From contig NZ_LRRU01000020.1 of the NCBI RefSeq assembly GCF_001641615.1, forward strand, positions 206,525-270,524: 64,000 nt of DNA, given 5' to 3'. Each line of letters begins with the position of its first letter. Position 1 is the stretch's first letter. The position numbers and the translations under genes are program-made. The notes below the pieces were generated by a model, which was not told where the DNA came from, did not search any database, and was given only the letters and a program-made list of their open reading frames with translations. The stretch is from Pseudoalteromonas gelatinilytica. GTDB lineage: Bacteria > Pseudomonadota > Gammaproteobacteria > Enterobacterales > Alteromonadaceae. Positions 44,919 to 54,947 of the stretch are shown piece by piece.

Positions 44919-45892
44919 TAAAAGTCATTGTTAGCGTGCTGTTATTAGCATTGCTATGTTGTGGAATTGGCTATCAACAACTTCAATCGGCATTAAAAAT
45001 GCCATTAAAAGTTGAAAACAGTACTTTATTCAAAGTAGAACGTGGCACTGGCTTTAATCAGCTTTGTCAAGCATGGCAAGCAAAGCAGTGGCTCGATAGC
45101 TGCTTTAAATTTCAGATACTCGCTAAATTAGACCCTACGCTTACCGATTTAAAAGCGGGTCTTTATGAACTTGATACGAGCGCTGTGATTGATAATATTC
45201 GCCGTATCAATCAAGGTGCACAAGTAAGCTTTAGCTTTACAATTATTGAAGGTCAGCCACTTCGTGACGTTGTTGCTAATATCCAAAAACAAGCACATTT
45301 AACACAAGACTTACAGACAGAGAATTTAGCGACGCAGATAAGTAGCACACAAGAAAATTTAGAAGGCTGGTTGTTCCCTGACACCTATCACTACCATAGT
45401 GAAGATACAGCCAGCGGCGTATTAAAACGCGCATACAACAAAATGCAGCAGGAATTAGACGCTGCATGGCAAACTAGAGCACCCGATTTAGTATTAAGTT
45501 CACCGTATGAAGCGTTAATATTGGCATCAATTATTGAAAAAGAAACGGGCCTTGCTTCTGAGCGACCATTAATTTCTGCAGTATTTACCAATCGTTTAAA
45601 AACCAATATGCGATTACAAACCGATCCAACGGTTATTTATGGCATTGGTGCTGATTTTGATGGTGATATAAAACGAAAAGATTTAACAACCTATACACCG
45701 TATAACACGTATAAGATAAAAGGCTTGCCGCCAACACCCATTGCCATGCCTTCTAAAGCAGCGATTTTGGCCGCGGTTAATCCACCTGAATCTGAGTATG
45801 TGTATTTTGTTGCGAAAGGGGATGGCAGCCATCAATTTTCGAAAACATTACAAGAACATAATCGTGCGGTAAAGCAGTACCAATTAAACTAA
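44915..45892 (+). CDS. mltG: Endolytic murein transglycosylase MltG
   Basis: The 325-residue inner-membrane protein has one N-terminal helix (1-21), a LysM-like segment and the YceG catalytic domain with IIEKETG (catalytic Glu) and TDPTVIYGIG. It cuts nascent glycan strands and so sets their length. It overlaps pabC by 4 bases; tmk follows. Confidence 0.94.
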   Translation: MIKVIVSVLLLALLCCGIGYQQLQSALKMPLKVENSTLFKVERGTGFNQLCQAWQAKQWLDSCFKFQILAKLDPTLTDLKAGLYELDTSAVIDNIRRINQGAQVSFSFTIIEGQPLRDVVANIQKQAHLTQDLQTENLATQISSTQENLEGWLFPDTYHYHSEDTASGVLKRAYNKMQQELDAAWQTRAPDLVLSSPYEALILASIIEKETGLASERPLISAVFTNRLKTNMRLQTDPTVIYGIGADFDGDIKRKDLTTYTPYNTYKIKGLPPTPIAMPSKAAILAAVNPPESEYVYFVAKGDGSHQFSKTLQEHNRAVKQYQLN

Positions 45893-45910
45893 CAACCAGA
45901 ATTGAGTCAT

Positions 45911-46537
45911 ATGACAGCGAAATTTATAGTGATTGAAGGCCTAGAAGGGGCCGGAAAATCAACGGCCATTGCCGTATGCCAAGCTTATTTAGAAAATAAA
46001 CAAGTCGATTTTATTAATGTACGTGAGCCAGGTGGCACAGCCATGGCTGAAGAGCTGCGTAATATCGTTAAACAGGCTCACCAAGAAACAGTGACGGGTG
46101 AAACTGAGCTATTAATTATGTATGCAGCACGCTCACAATTGGTTGCTAATGTTATTAATCCCGCACTTGAAAAGGGTACCTGGGTTTTAGGTGATCGTCA
46201 TGATCTTTCATCTCAAGCATATCAAGGTGGTGGTCGTGGTATTGAACAGACTAAACTCTCTTTTTTAGCTGATATGGTGCTAAATGGTTTAAAACCTGAT
46301 TTAACCATTTATTTAGACATTGACCCAGCTGTGGGCCTTGCCCGTGCAAAAGGACGTGGTGAACTTGATCGTATCGAACAAGAAGCATTAGGCTTTTTTG
46401 AGCGCACTCGCGCACGTTACCTCGAGATAGCTAAAACTGATAGCAGTATCAAAACAGTGGATGCAAACCAAACTATGCCTGAAGTACATGCGGCAATAAC
46501 AACTGTGCTTGATAACTTTTTTGCAGGTTTAAATTAA
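45911..46537 (+). CDS. tmk: Thymidylate kinase
   Basis: The 208-residue enzyme phosphorylates dTMP. It has the P-loop [31 protein letters not shown] and a lid-like [13 protein letters not shown]. The ATG at 45911 is taken in place of a TTG at 45902 because the P-loop spacing then matches the family. Confidence 0.95.
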   Translation: MTAKFIVIEGLEGAGKSTAIAVCQAYLENKQVDFINVREPGGTAMAEELRNIVKQAHQETVTGETELLIMYAARSQLVANVINPALEKGTWVLGDRHDLSSQAYQGGGRGIEQTKLSFLADMVLNGLKPDLTIYLDIDPAVGLARAKGRGELDRIEQEALGFFERTRARYLEIAKTDSSIKTVDANQTMPEVHAAITTVLDNFFAGLN

Positions 46538-46538
46538 T

Positions 46539-47432
46539 ATGCCTTTGCCATGGCTTGAAGGGCTTTATCAGCAACTTGCGCAAAGTTTTGCACAGCAACG
46601 CTTTCATCATGCACAGCTATTTAATGGTGATAAAGGTGTTGGCAAGCAACGTTTAGTCGATTCGCTCGCTGATGGGCTACTTTGTGCGTCACCTGTAAAC
46701 TTAAAAGCCTGTGGCAATTGTAAAAGCTGCCAACTAAATCAAGCGGGTACTCACCCAGATAAACGCGTTGTAAAGGTAGAAGGCCAAACAATAGGCGTGG
46801 ATGAAATTCGTGAGATCAGTGATTTTATCAATCATTCAGCGGCGCAAAACGGTAACAAAGTGGTGGTACTTGAACAGTGTCATAAAATGACCACTGCGGC
46901 AGCAAATGCATTATTAAAAACACTCGAAGAACCAAGTTTACGCCGTTATCTATTGTTAACGTGTGAGCAAACCGCACTATTACCAGCAACAATATTAAGT
47001 CGCTGCGCCGTACACGAAATAAAAGTTAACCCAGAATATACAACACAATGGTTAGCATCATTAAACATTGCTAACTATTCATGGTTGGATTTATTTGCTA
47101 GACAGCCACTGCTAGTTGAGCAGTGGCAAAATGACAATCAACTTGAAGCTGTCGATTCCCTTTATAAATTTGCAACTGAGATAAAAGACAGCCATAATTT
47201 CAGTGCGTTAGTCGACATACTAAATAAAGATCACAGCTTGGTTAATGTATTTGCTTTGTTTTTAACGGAGCATCTTAAGGCGCAATTGGTTTTAGGAATG
47301 GACTTTTTCAATTATCAGAAAGCACAATCTGCAATTTCAGAGTTTCTTTATAACAGTTCACATGTGCTTGGTTTAAATTTGGAACTTGCCATTTCACAAT
47401 TAGCGTTTACTTTACGTGAAAGCCAAAATTAG
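46539..47432 (+). CDS. holB: DNA polymerase III delta' subunit
   Basis: The 297-residue clamp-loader subunit opens MPLPWLEGLYQQL. It has a modified P-loop (NGDKGVGKQRL), a four-Cys zinc module (CASPVNLKACGNCKSCQL), the sensor region LLKTLEEP and LSRCAVHEI. It is part of the replication clamp loader, one base after tmk. Confidence 0.94.
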   Translation: MPLPWLEGLYQQLAQSFAQQRFHHAQLFNGDKGVGKQRLVDSLADGLLCASPVNLKACGNCKSCQLNQAGTHPDKRVVKVEGQTIGVDEIREISDFINHSAAQNGNKVVVLEQCHKMTTAAANALLKTLEEPSLRRYLLLTCEQTALLPATILSRCAVHEIKVNPEYTTQWLASLNIANYSWLDLFARQPLLVEQWQNDNQLEAVDSLYKFATEIKDSHNFSALVDILNKDHSLVNVFALFLTEHLKAQLVLGMDFFNYQKAQSAISEFLYNSSHVLGLNLELAISQLAFTLRESQN

Positions 47433-47440
47433 GATAAATC

Positions 47441-47767
47441 GTGCAAGAATTATTAGTAGATATTGAAGACTTAGAAGAATTATATCGCTGTTATATGCCT
47501 TATTTAAAAAATGGTGGGTTATTTGTTCGCACTAATATGCGCTTTGAGATGGGGCATTCATTGGCTCTAAAAGTTACCTTACCCGATGCGTTAGAAGATG
47601 ATGTAGTAACAGGTAAAGTTGCTTGGATCACACCACAAGGTGCACAAAGCTCAAATCCACCAGGAGTGGGTGTTAATTTTATCGATGATAAAACCAATTT
47701 AAATGTGAAAATCGAAAAACTACTCGGTACTATGTTAAACTCAGGCAATCCGACCTATACCATGTAA
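47441..47767 (+). CDS. pilZ: PilZ-domain protein (type IV pilus PilZ)
   Basis: The 108-residue protein consists of a single PilZ domain, beginning VDIEDLEELYRCYMPYLKNGGLFV. It lacks a clear RxxxR c-di-GMP motif, as does the founding Pseudomonas PilZ needed for type IV pili. The GTG start at 47441 follows AGGATAAATC. It lies between holB and tatD, as in Pseudomonas. Confidence 0.9.
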   Translation: MQELLVDIEDLEELYRCYMPYLKNGGLFVRTNMRFEMGHSLALKVTLPDALEDDVVTGKVAWITPQGAQSSNPPGVGVNFIDDKTNLNVKIEKLLGTMLNSGNPTYTM

Positions 47768-47779
47768 AAAAGTAGTACC

Positions 47780-48559
47780 ATGATTGTAGATTCTCATTGT
47801 CATTTAGACAGGCTTGATTTCGATAAACTCGACCTTAATTTAGACCAAGTACTTGAAAACGCTCGCGCTAAGAAAGTTGAACACTTTTTATGTGTGAGTG
47901 TAACCTTAGATCAATTCCCATCTATGCTGGATAAAATTAAACACTATCCAGATGTTTCTGCATCATGCGGTGTGCACCCACTTGATCAAAAAGACGCACT
48001 CGATAAGCAAAAGCTTATTTCACTTGCAAGCCACGACAAAGTGGTTGCGATTGGTGAAACAGGTCTCGATTACTATTACTCAAAAGACACCCATATTGTT
48101 CAGCAAGAAAGTTTCGTGGGTCATATCGAGGTTGCAAATGAGCTTAAAAAACCACTAATTATTCATACTCGAGACGCTAGAGAAGACACCATCAACTTAA
48201 TGCGCGCCCACAATGCTGAGAATTGTGGTGGTGTATTGCATTGCTTTACAGAAAACTGGGATATGGCCAAAAAAGCTATTGATATGGGCTTTTATATTTC
48301 GATTTCGGGCATTGTTACGTTTAAAAATGCCGTAGAGTTAAAAGACGTTGTTAAGCAAATTCCGCTAGATCGCTTATTGATCGAAACAGATTCACCGTAT
48401 TTAGCACCTGTGCCATATCGTGGTAAAACAAATCAACCAGCCTATGTTGAAGATGTCGCTTACTACATCGCTGAGTTAAAAGGGCTTACTTTTAACGAGT
48501 TAGCTGAAGCAACAACTAACAACTTTTATTCGTTGTTCAATCAAGCTAAAAGGGCGTAA
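47780..48559 (+). CDS. TatD-family metal-dependent hydrolase (YcfH-like)
   Basis: The 259-residue TIM-barrel amidohydrolase-type deoxyribonuclease has the HxH motif DSHCHLDRLDF, the bridging Glu of AIGETGLDYYYS, the metal His in IIHTRDA and LHCFTEN, and the terminal ETDSPYLAPVPYRGK. The gene order after pilZ is conserved. The likely role is DNA end processing or quality control. Confidence 0.93.
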   Translation: MIVDSHCHLDRLDFDKLDLNLDQVLENARAKKVEHFLCVSVTLDQFPSMLDKIKHYPDVSASCGVHPLDQKDALDKQKLISLASHDKVVAIGETGLDYYYSKDTHIVQQESFVGHIEVANELKKPLIIHTRDAREDTINLMRAHNAENCGGVLHCFTENWDMAKKAIDMGFYISISGIVTFKNAVELKDVVKQIPLDRLLIETDSPYLAPVPYRGKTNQPAYVEDVAYYIAELKGLTFNELAEATTNNFYSLFNQAKRA

Positions 48560-48561
48560 TA

Positions 48562-50415
48562 GTGCACGGCGTATCGAATTTACCTCAGTTAGTAATGGGG
48601 CCAATGGTACGCCGAGCAGATGCAGGGCGAGTGTGCTTTCAATTTGTCACAACTGTGCCTTGCCACTACCGAATTGAGTTTAGCGGTGTTGAGACTTTCT
48701 CTAACTTAGAGTCAATCCAATTAGGGCAACAGCTTTACTTAAATTTCATCAATGTCATGCCTGTCAGTGGCCAGTTTGCAGTTGACTCACTGATCTATTA
48801 TTCGTTACATGATGAAGATAAAAGCCTTGATTTGTCGTCTTTTTGCTATGAACGTGCAGAATCTCCAGCATTTGTGATCCCAAATCGACTCGATAGAATT
48901 CTGCATGGCTCGTGTCGTAACCCTCATCACCCCGCAAAAGACAGCCTTGTTGCTGCAGACAATTGGCAAAATGATCAGCGCCAATCTCTTAATGCAGGCG
49001 CTGACTTATTATTGTTGTCTGGCGATCAAATATATGCGGATGATGTCGCAGGGCCTATGTTGCTCGCGATTGAAAAAGTGATTAGTCTATTTGGTGTGTT
49101 TCAAGAGCCAGCGCTTGATTTAGATTTACCAGAAGAGTTTGAGCAGCAACTTTATCAGCGCCATTTACACTTACCCAAAGTGCCTTGGCAGAAACGAAGC
49201 AAATTTGGTGTTGGTTATTGGCTTAAAAAAGATGAGCCGCACTTCTCAAGCTTAAAAGCTGAAAACCACTTAATCCATTTTCAAGAATTTATAGCGCTTT
49301 ATTTATTAAACTTCAGCGCGGTTACTTGGCAGCTAATTGAGTTCGAATCAATTGAATGCCCAGCATTAGCCCCTAAATACGCTAATCTATTTAAACTTGA
49401 AAAAGATGCACTGCTTGGTTTTGCAAAGGGTCTTCACAGTGTTGAAAGGTTATTCGCCAATGTGTCGACATTAATGATGTTTGACGATCATGATGTCACC
49501 GATGATTGGAATTTAACCGCAGGCTGGGAGCAAGCTATTTATCAGCACCCAGCTAGCCGTCGTATTGTAAATAATGGCCTGATTAGTTATTGGTTAATGC
49601 AAGGAATTGGTAATGATGCAGGTGATAATTCCCTGTCTTTATTAGCCAGTTTTAAACAAAGCCTGCAACAACAGAACTGGCATTTTAAAGACTTTGATAA
49701 GCTAATACTCAATTTTAACCATTGGCATTACGAGCTTAATACCATCCCCAAAGTTGTGGTGCTCGATACCCGAACCCATCGCTGGCGGAATGAGCAAAAC
49801 TTCAATGAACCATCTGGCTTACTTGATTGGGAAAGGCTCACCGAATTAGAAGAAAGCTTATTGTCTCACGATAAAGTGATTATCGTATCTCCAGCACCGG
49901 TGTTTGGTGTTAAATCGATTGAAGCTATCCAAGCAATTTTTAATTTTTGCGGGCAACCCTTGTTGGTTGATGTTGAAAACTGGATGGCTCATGAAGGTTC
50001 TGCTAAAAAACTGCTAGATACTTTTCGCCGTGAAGATACGCCAAAAGAAACCTTGATCCTCTCTGGTGATGTTCATTATTCATTTTGTTTTTCAGTGCAA
50101 AAGCGCTTTGGTAAGCATAAAAACCGAATTTGGCAGTTGACTGCCAGTGGTATTAAAAATGAGTTCCCACGCAAACTTATTAATGTACTCGATAAGCTCG
50201 ACTCAATTTTATATGCCCCGAAAAGCCCACTTAACTTTTTCACTAAGCGTTGGCAAATGGAAGTTGATAAACACCAAACCATAGGCGAAGGACAAAAGTA
50301 TTTAGTCAGTAATGCGGCTATCAGCTTAATTGAGCTCAATGACGGTTTACTCGCTAAATATGAACTTATTCACGCTGATAACCAAATAACTGAATTCGAT
50401 TTAAACGATAATTAA
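48562..50415 (+). CDS. PhoD-like alkaline phosphatase/phosphodiesterase family protein
   Basis: The 617-residue protein has metal-binding motifs HGSCRNPHH, LLLSGDQIYADD, MMFDDHDVTDDW and LILSGDVHYSF typical of PhoD-like metallophosphatases. A Fn3-like N-terminal segment precedes them. It has no signal peptide, so it is probably cytoplasmic, unlike secreted PhoD. The GTG at 48562 is 2 bases after tatD, so it is probably translated from the same message. Substrate is unknown. It converges on the polysaccharide deacetylase with a 4-base overlap. Confidence 0.8.
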   Translation: MHGVSNLPQLVMGPMVRRADAGRVCFQFVTTVPCHYRIEFSGVETFSNLESIQLGQQLYLNFINVMPVSGQFAVDSLIYYSLHDEDKSLDLSSFCYERAESPAFVIPNRLDRILHGSCRNPHHPAKDSLVAADNWQNDQRQSLNAGADLLLLSGDQIYADDVAGPMLLAIEKVISLFGVFQEPALDLDLPEEFEQQLYQRHLHLPKVPWQKRSKFGVGYWLKKDEPHFSSLKAENHLIHFQEFIALYLLNFSAVTWQLIEFESIECPALAPKYANLFKLEKDALLGFAKGLHSVERLFANVSTLMMFDDHDVTDDWNLTAGWEQAIYQHPASRRIVNNGLISYWLMQGIGNDAGDNSLSLLASFKQSLQQQNWHFKDFDKLILNFNHWHYELNTIPKVVVLDTRTHRWRNEQNFNEPSGLLDWERLTELEESLLSHDKVIIVSPAPVFGVKSIEAIQAIFNFCGQPLLVDVENWMAHEGSAKKLLDTFRREDTPKETLILSGDVHYSFCFSVQKRFGKHKNRIWQLTASGIKNEFPRKLINVLDKLDSILYAPKSPLNFFTKRWQMEVDKHQTIGEGQKYLVSNAAISLIELNDGLLAKYELIHADNQITEFDLNDN

Positions 50416-51233
50416 TCGAATGCTTTACGATTCGCCTCAACGTAGTCAGCAACATTACTTACCGTATCTAACCAAAAGCCATTTTTAGGATCTTGTAGAT
50501 AAACAACGAGCTGTTCGAGTACATCGCTGCCGGTGGTGTACTGATCTCGCTTACCAATATCGTGGCCAGCTAGAATGATCCAACTATTGTTGGTTCGGTG
50601 TTGCTCTATGGTTTTTTTAATCTCTTCGAAAGTCAGCCCATCAATAGGTAAACTGGTTAACTGCGAAAAATCTGTAAAATTAGGATTATTCGCCGTTTCG
50701 TCTAGCCAAGTTCGACCGGTTTTAAAGTGTTTAGCTATTAACGGCACATAACTTTTTGTATTAGCACCACGTCCAACAAAGGTGTTACCGCAAGGGTAGG
50801 CAAAAGCGGTTGGTGTCACATTGAGTGTGGCTTTTATATAGTCTTGCCCCTTTAGGATATCTTGCTCCATTTCTTTTAGAGTAAATTGTTCAAGCGAAAC
50901 CCCAAGTTCACGTAGCCATTCAAAGTTGCCTGTACATAAATGGCTTGCTGTATGATTAGCAATTTCGTGACCTGTTTTTACTGCCATTTGCCACTTTTCA
51001 ACACGTTCTTTTACATTAAAAGGGGATACATAAAATGTCGCTTTTACTTGGTACTTGTTTAAAAGCGCTAAACCGGTATCAACTTGGCTATGTCTTGCAT
51101 CATCAAAGCTGATGCTTACGGCATTTTTAGCCTTATTAGGGTAGTCAAAACCTAGGTAATCACTGCTTTTTGCCAGAGTTTGGCTACTAAGTAAAAGTGG
51201 TAGTACGACGCACATGGGTTTAAGCATAATCAA
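50412..51233 (-). CDS. Exported polysaccharide deacetylase (NodB domain)
   Basis: The 273-residue protein has a signal peptide (1-21, cleavage after LAKS/SQTLA) and a carbohydrate-esterase-4-type domain. The catalytic pair is in SFDDARHSQ, and the metal-binding HTASH motif and AYPCGN follow. It likely removes acetyl groups from an N-acetylated polysaccharide in the envelope. It stands alone, convergent to the PhoD-like gene. Confidence 0.87.
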   Translation of the reverse strand: MIMLKPMCVVLPLLLSSQTLAKSSDYLGFDYPNKAKNAVSISFDDARHSQVDTGLALLNKYQVKATFYVSPFNVKERVEKWQMAVKTGHEIANHTASHLCTGNFEWLRELGVSLEQFTLKEMEQDILKGQDYIKATLNVTPTAFAYPCGNTFVGRGANTKSYVPLIAKHFKTGRTWLDETANNPNFTDFSQLTSLPIDGLTFEEIKKTIEQHRTNNSWIILAGHDIGKRDQYTTGSDVLEQLVVYLQDPKNGFWLDTVSNVADYVEANRKAFD

Positions 51234-51299
51234 TCCTTTATCATTGTTTTTACAATGAAATCAAAAAGGCTGATGCTTTGCTATGCGACTTTTGAATAA

Positions 51300-51356
51300 A
51301 AAACGCCCAGAACGAATCCGCATTGTTCTGGGCTTAGGGGGTGGCTCGTGTGAGCC
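51300..51356 (-). terminator. Tandem hairpins downstream of rsmF, terminator-like
   Basis: Reading the minus strand, the small hairpin GGCTC / GAGCC (51343-51356) comes first. It is followed by the stem GCCCAGAAC / GTTCTGGGC (51305-51333) and then a T run. It ends the rsmF transcript about 200 bases past its stop. The 304-base gap 51234-51537 otherwise shows no gene; the distance leaves room for a small RNA (see the finding). Confidence 0.7.
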
Positions 51357-51537
51357 TGCGCTAACTATAAAAAAACACCTTCTAAATTCAGTAGGGAGAA
51401 GTAGAAAGTACTTTTAAGTGTAGTTAATCAGCAGGAAATTGCACGGTAAATGTACAAATTTTATACTAGTTTAAAATCAGTCTGTTACAGCTTTTTACCT
51501 AAATTAGCGCCTTATTTATACAGTCTTTATGCGCAAC

Positions 51538-52977
51538 TTATACCCAAGTTATCAACTGGGCATTTTGGACCAAATCACGCGGTAATGAGTTCTTAATTTT
51601 ATTCTTTTGCCACTTACCTAGGCCTACCGGACAACCACATAACATTAACACTACTTCACCATTATCTTGCGTTGGTTTTTCGAGCCTAATATCTTTACCG
51701 TTAAAGTAATCGTTTGCTTGGCAAGCAGACATCTCAAAGGTATTTTTATCGCAATCTTGGCCAAAGACAGTGGCAAACTCGTGAGTTAAGCGAACACCAC
51801 CTTTGTGGATCACACCAAGTTGAATACCTAAACGTGAGTATTTAATTTTATCTTGCAGTTCATCAAAGCCATCTGGAAACAACCAAAGCTCTTTATCACG
51901 CTGCATTAAGGTGCCTTTGAGTGATTTTAGACCGAACTGTTTTTTAATTGTTTGCATAAACGCTTGGCTTTGCTTTTTATCAAACTCAGCAAACGGAAAT
52001 GCGCCTTTTTTAACTTTTTGATTAGGGTTATCGCTTGACGCTATTTTTTTAAATTTAGCAATGAAGAAACCTTCACTGTCGTAAGTTTGCGGCCAAACAT
52101 GCAAATAACCTTCGCTGGTTGTCGCTTTGTCTGCGCCATCAAACAGGCTGTCGAGCGATTGTACCTCGATGCAATCAGGAAACTCTGCTAATAGATACTC
52201 ACACACTTGTTGGTTCTCAAGCGGTGTTAAAGTACAGGTCGAATAAACTAATGTGCCGCCAGGCTTTAGGGCATAAAAGGCACTTTTTATAAGGGCTTTT
52301 TGCACAGCAGCAATATCAATATTAGATTCAATTGACCAATTTTTTAAGGCGTCTGCATCTTTACGAACCGTGCCTTCACCTGAACACGGGGCATCTAGCA
52401 AAATACTGTCGAAGCACTCATACATGTAATCCCCAAAGATCACACCGTCAAAATGTGATAATGCACAATTACCTACGCCCATACGTTTAAGGGTTGCTGC
52501 TAATACTTTTAAGCGTGACGATGACAACTCATTGGCCACTAACACGCCACTATTATCCATCATGGCAGCGATTTGTGATGTTTTTGAACCCGGTGCCGAT
52601 GCCATATCAAGTACCGCATCGCTTTGCTGAACTTCGGCTCTCAGTGCTACCGGCGGTAACATTGAGCTGGCTTCTTGTACATACATAGCACCACTTAAGT
52701 GTAAATCTGTATTTCCGATGGCAAGGGCCGCTTCTTCGTCGCTAGGACGTGTTAGCCAGAATCCTTCTTCACACCATGGAATTGCTGTTAATTCCCATCC
52801 TTTTTTGGTGCATTGACGCTCAAATTCAGCGACTGACATTTTTAAAGTATTTACGCGAACAGATCGTCTCAGTGGGCGACGACAGGCTGCAATAAAGTCG
52901 TCTAATGATAAATGTTCAGGAAGGTAGCTTTTTACATCATCAATAAATGAGTCAGGAATATATGTATTAGCGTCCAC
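51538..52977 (-). CDS. rsmF: 16S rRNA (cytosine-1407-C5)-methyltransferase RsmF
   Basis: The 479-residue protein has an N-terminal RNA-binding region ([14 protein letters not shown]), SAM motif [16 protein letters not shown], the catalytic cysteines in [15 protein letters not shown] and [12 protein letters not shown], and a C-terminal PUA-like part. RsmF methylates C1407 of 16S rRNA. The start is the GTG at 52977. The gene is divergent from the prp regulator. Confidence 0.93.
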   Translation of the reverse strand: MDANTYIPDSFIDDVKSYLPEHLSLDDFIAACRRPLRRSVRVNTLKMSVAEFERQCTKKGWELTAIPWCEEGFWLTRPSDEEAALAIGNTDLHLSGAMYVQEASSMLPPVALRAEVQQSDAVLDMASAPGSKTSQIAAMMDNSGVLVANELSSSRLKVLAATLKRMGVGNCALSHFDGVIFGDYMYECFDSILLDAPCSGEGTVRKDADALKNWSIESNIDIAAVQKALIKSAFYALKPGGTLVYSTCTLTPLENQQVCEYLLAEFPDCIEVQSLDSLFDGADKATTSEGYLHVWPQTYDSEGFFIAKFKKIASSDNPNQKVKKGAFPFAEFDKKQSQAFMQTIKKQFGLKSLKGTLMQRDKELWLFPDGFDELQDKIKYSRLGIQLGVIHKGGVRLTHEFATVFGQDCDKNTFEMSACQANDYFNGKDIRLEKPTQDNGEVVLMLCGCPVGLGKWQKNKIKNSLPRDLVQNAQLITWV

Positions 52978-53070
52978 TAAATGGCTCTCACATCACGTAA
53001 TAATAGCTGGATCATACCATTTATAGCGCTATCGGGGGATATTTTTAGCTTTTTAAGAGCGAGATTGAAG

Positions 53071-53227
53071 TGTCGACATATTACCAATATAAATGTTCTT
53101 TATAGCCATTATTTTTGATAAATATCATTTTATGTCGACATTTTACTGGTTTTTTAGTCTGTTTTTCCGATCTCAAGGTTGACACATGCAATGATAGGGC
53201 GCATAGTGAACTCACAAATTGTCGACA
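53071..53227. promoter_or_regulatory. Three TGTCGACA operator-like palindromes before the prp regulator
   Basis: TGTCGACA occurs at 53071-53078, 53133-53140 and 53220-53227, and a fourth at 53327-53334 inside the regulator gene. This gives four copies in 264 bases of a palindrome expected about once per 65 kb. The spacing is uneven (62, 87 and 107 bases). They are good candidates for binding by the GntR regulator at 53259, but rsmF, divergently transcribed, may share them. The rest of the 281-base gap shows nothing else. Confidence 0.7.
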
Positions 53228-53258
53228 ATCTTAATTTAGTACTTTGATAGACCTATTT

Positions 53259-53963
53259 ATGACAGAGCAAAAAGCCAACGATAACTACAACGATATCACG
53301 ATAACAACTGCATCAGACCAAGTGTTTGTCGACATGCGTCGTGAAATTGTACAAGGCACCATTGAGCAGGGCAGCAAAATTTCTGAGCCAGAACTTGCTA
53401 AACGCTATGGTGTAAGCCGTGCCACCTTGCGTGAGGCGCTAAATCGTTTAGAGAGCTGTTATTTGGTCGAGCGTAAAGCGAATGTCGGTTGTCGTGTTGT
53501 TGCGCTAACCGCCGAGCGTTTAATCGAAGTCTATCAGGTTCGTAGTGCCCTAGAAGGGCTGGCTTGTCGGTTAGCTGCCGACAACATGGAACCTGAAGAA
53601 GTGCAGGGTTTAAAGCAGTTATTGAACCAGCACTTACAAACACAGCGTGTAAAAGAAGGTGAATCATACTACCAAGAAGCGGGCGACCTTGATTTTCATT
53701 ATCGCATTATTAAAGGGTCGAAAAACGCACACTTAATTCACCTTTTATGTAATGAGTTGTACCAGTTAATTCGTATGTACCGTGTACAAATGGGCATGGT
53801 TGGGCCGCGTGTATCAAAAGCGTTTGATGAACACTTAGCTATTATTAATGCCATTGAAAACCATGACGGTGAATTAGCCGAAATGCTTATGAAGCGCCAT
53901 ATTAGTGCGTCTCAGGCAAATATTCAGACGAAGTTTGACTTACTCGCAGCAAAAAATCAGTAG
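53259..53963 (+). CDS. GntR/FadR-family regulator of the 2-methylcitrate operon
   Basis: The 234-residue protein has an N-terminal winged helix (MRREIVQGTIEQGSKISEPELAKRYGVSRATLREALNRLE) and a C-terminal FCD effector domain with metal-binding His/Asp residues (GDLDFHYRIIKGSKN, AFDEHLAIINAI, MKRHISAS). Operons of the AcnD/PrpF type in gamma- and beta-proteobacteria are often headed by such a regulator rather than by PrpR of the NtrC family. The ATG at 53259 is preferred to a TTG at 53244. It lies 84 bases before prpB. Confidence 0.87.
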   Translation: MTEQKANDNYNDITITTASDQVFVDMRREIVQGTIEQGSKISEPELAKRYGVSRATLREALNRLESCYLVERKANVGCRVVALTAERLIEVYQVRSALEGLACRLAADNMEPEEVQGLKQLLNQHLQTQRVKEGESYYQEAGDLDFHYRIIKGSKNAHLIHLLCNELYQLIRMYRVQMGMVGPRVSKAFDEHLAIINAIENHDGELAEMLMKRHISASQANIQTKFDLLAAKNQ

Positions 53964-54047
53964 CGCCGTAGTTAAACAGTCACAATTTAGATTTAAAAAA
54001 TAGAGTCAGCCAAAGAGCTGAAACCGTTCAAAGATAGGAGTTATCCA

Positions 54048-54923
54048 ATGTCAGCAGGATTAAAGTTCAAACAGGCAATCGCCAACAACAAGCCATTACA
54101 AGTGGTTGGCACCGTCAATGCGTACTGCGCAATGATGGCAGAGAAAACCGGTCACCAAGCACTTTACCTCTCAGGTGCGGGTGTTGCTAACGCATCATAC
54201 GGCATGCCAGATTTAGGTATGACTAGCCTAGATAACGTACTTGAAGATATTCGTCGAATCACCAGCGCTACCGACTTACCGCTTCTTGTTGATGCTGACA
54301 CAGGGTGGGGCGGTGCATTTAATATTGCTCGTACGGTTAAAGAAATGACTAAAGCAGGTGCTGCGGGCTTCCATATTGAAGACCAAGTAGCACAAAAACG
54401 TTGTGGTCACCGTCCGAATAAAGAAATCGTGTCTAAAGATGAAATGGTTGACCGTATTAAAGCAGCGGTTGATGCCAAAACAGACAGTGATTTTTACATT
54501 ATGGCGCGTACTGATGCATTCCAAAAAGAAGGCTTAAATGCAGCTATTGACCGCGCAGCAGCGTGTGTTGAAGCTGGCGCAGACGCTATCTTTGCAGAAG
54601 CGGTACATGATCTAGCAGATTACCAAGCGTTTGCTAAAGCGTTAAATGTGCCGATTCTTGCGAACATCACCGAATTTGGCCAAACACCGCTTTATACAAC
54701 TGAGCAATTAAGCGAAGTAGGTGTTGAAATTGTACTTTACCCACTCAGTGCATTTAGAGCGATGAACAAAGCAGCACTTAATGTGTATTCGTCTATTCTT
54801 AGCGAAGGCTCGCAGCAAAGCCAATTAGACAATATGCAAACCCGTGCGGAATTATATGAGTTTTTAGATTATCACTCATATGAAAACACACTCGATAACC
54901 TTTTCTCAGCTAAAAAATCATAA
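54048..54923 (+). CDS. prpB: 2-methylisocitrate lyase
   Basis: The 291-residue enzyme of the isocitrate-lyase family splits 2-methylisocitrate into pyruvate and succinate, the last step of propionate breakdown. The family motif KRCGH is at [15 protein letters not shown]; the Mg2+ site is [18 protein letters not shown] precedes the ATG. It is followed by prpC. Confidence 0.95.
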   Translation: MSAGLKFKQAIANNKPLQVVGTVNAYCAMMAEKTGHQALYLSGAGVANASYGMPDLGMTSLDNVLEDIRRITSATDLPLLVDADTGWGGAFNIARTVKEMTKAGAAGFHIEDQVAQKRCGHRPNKEIVSKDEMVDRIKAAVDAKTDSDFYIMARTDAFQKEGLNAAIDRAAACVEAGADAIFAEAVHDLADYQAFAKALNVPILANITEFGQTPLYTTEQLSEVGVEIVLYPLSAFRAMNKAALNVYSSILSEGSQQSQLDNMQTRAELYEFLDYHSYENTLDNLFSAKKS

Positions 54924-54947
54924 CGACAACATATAAGGAGAACACTC

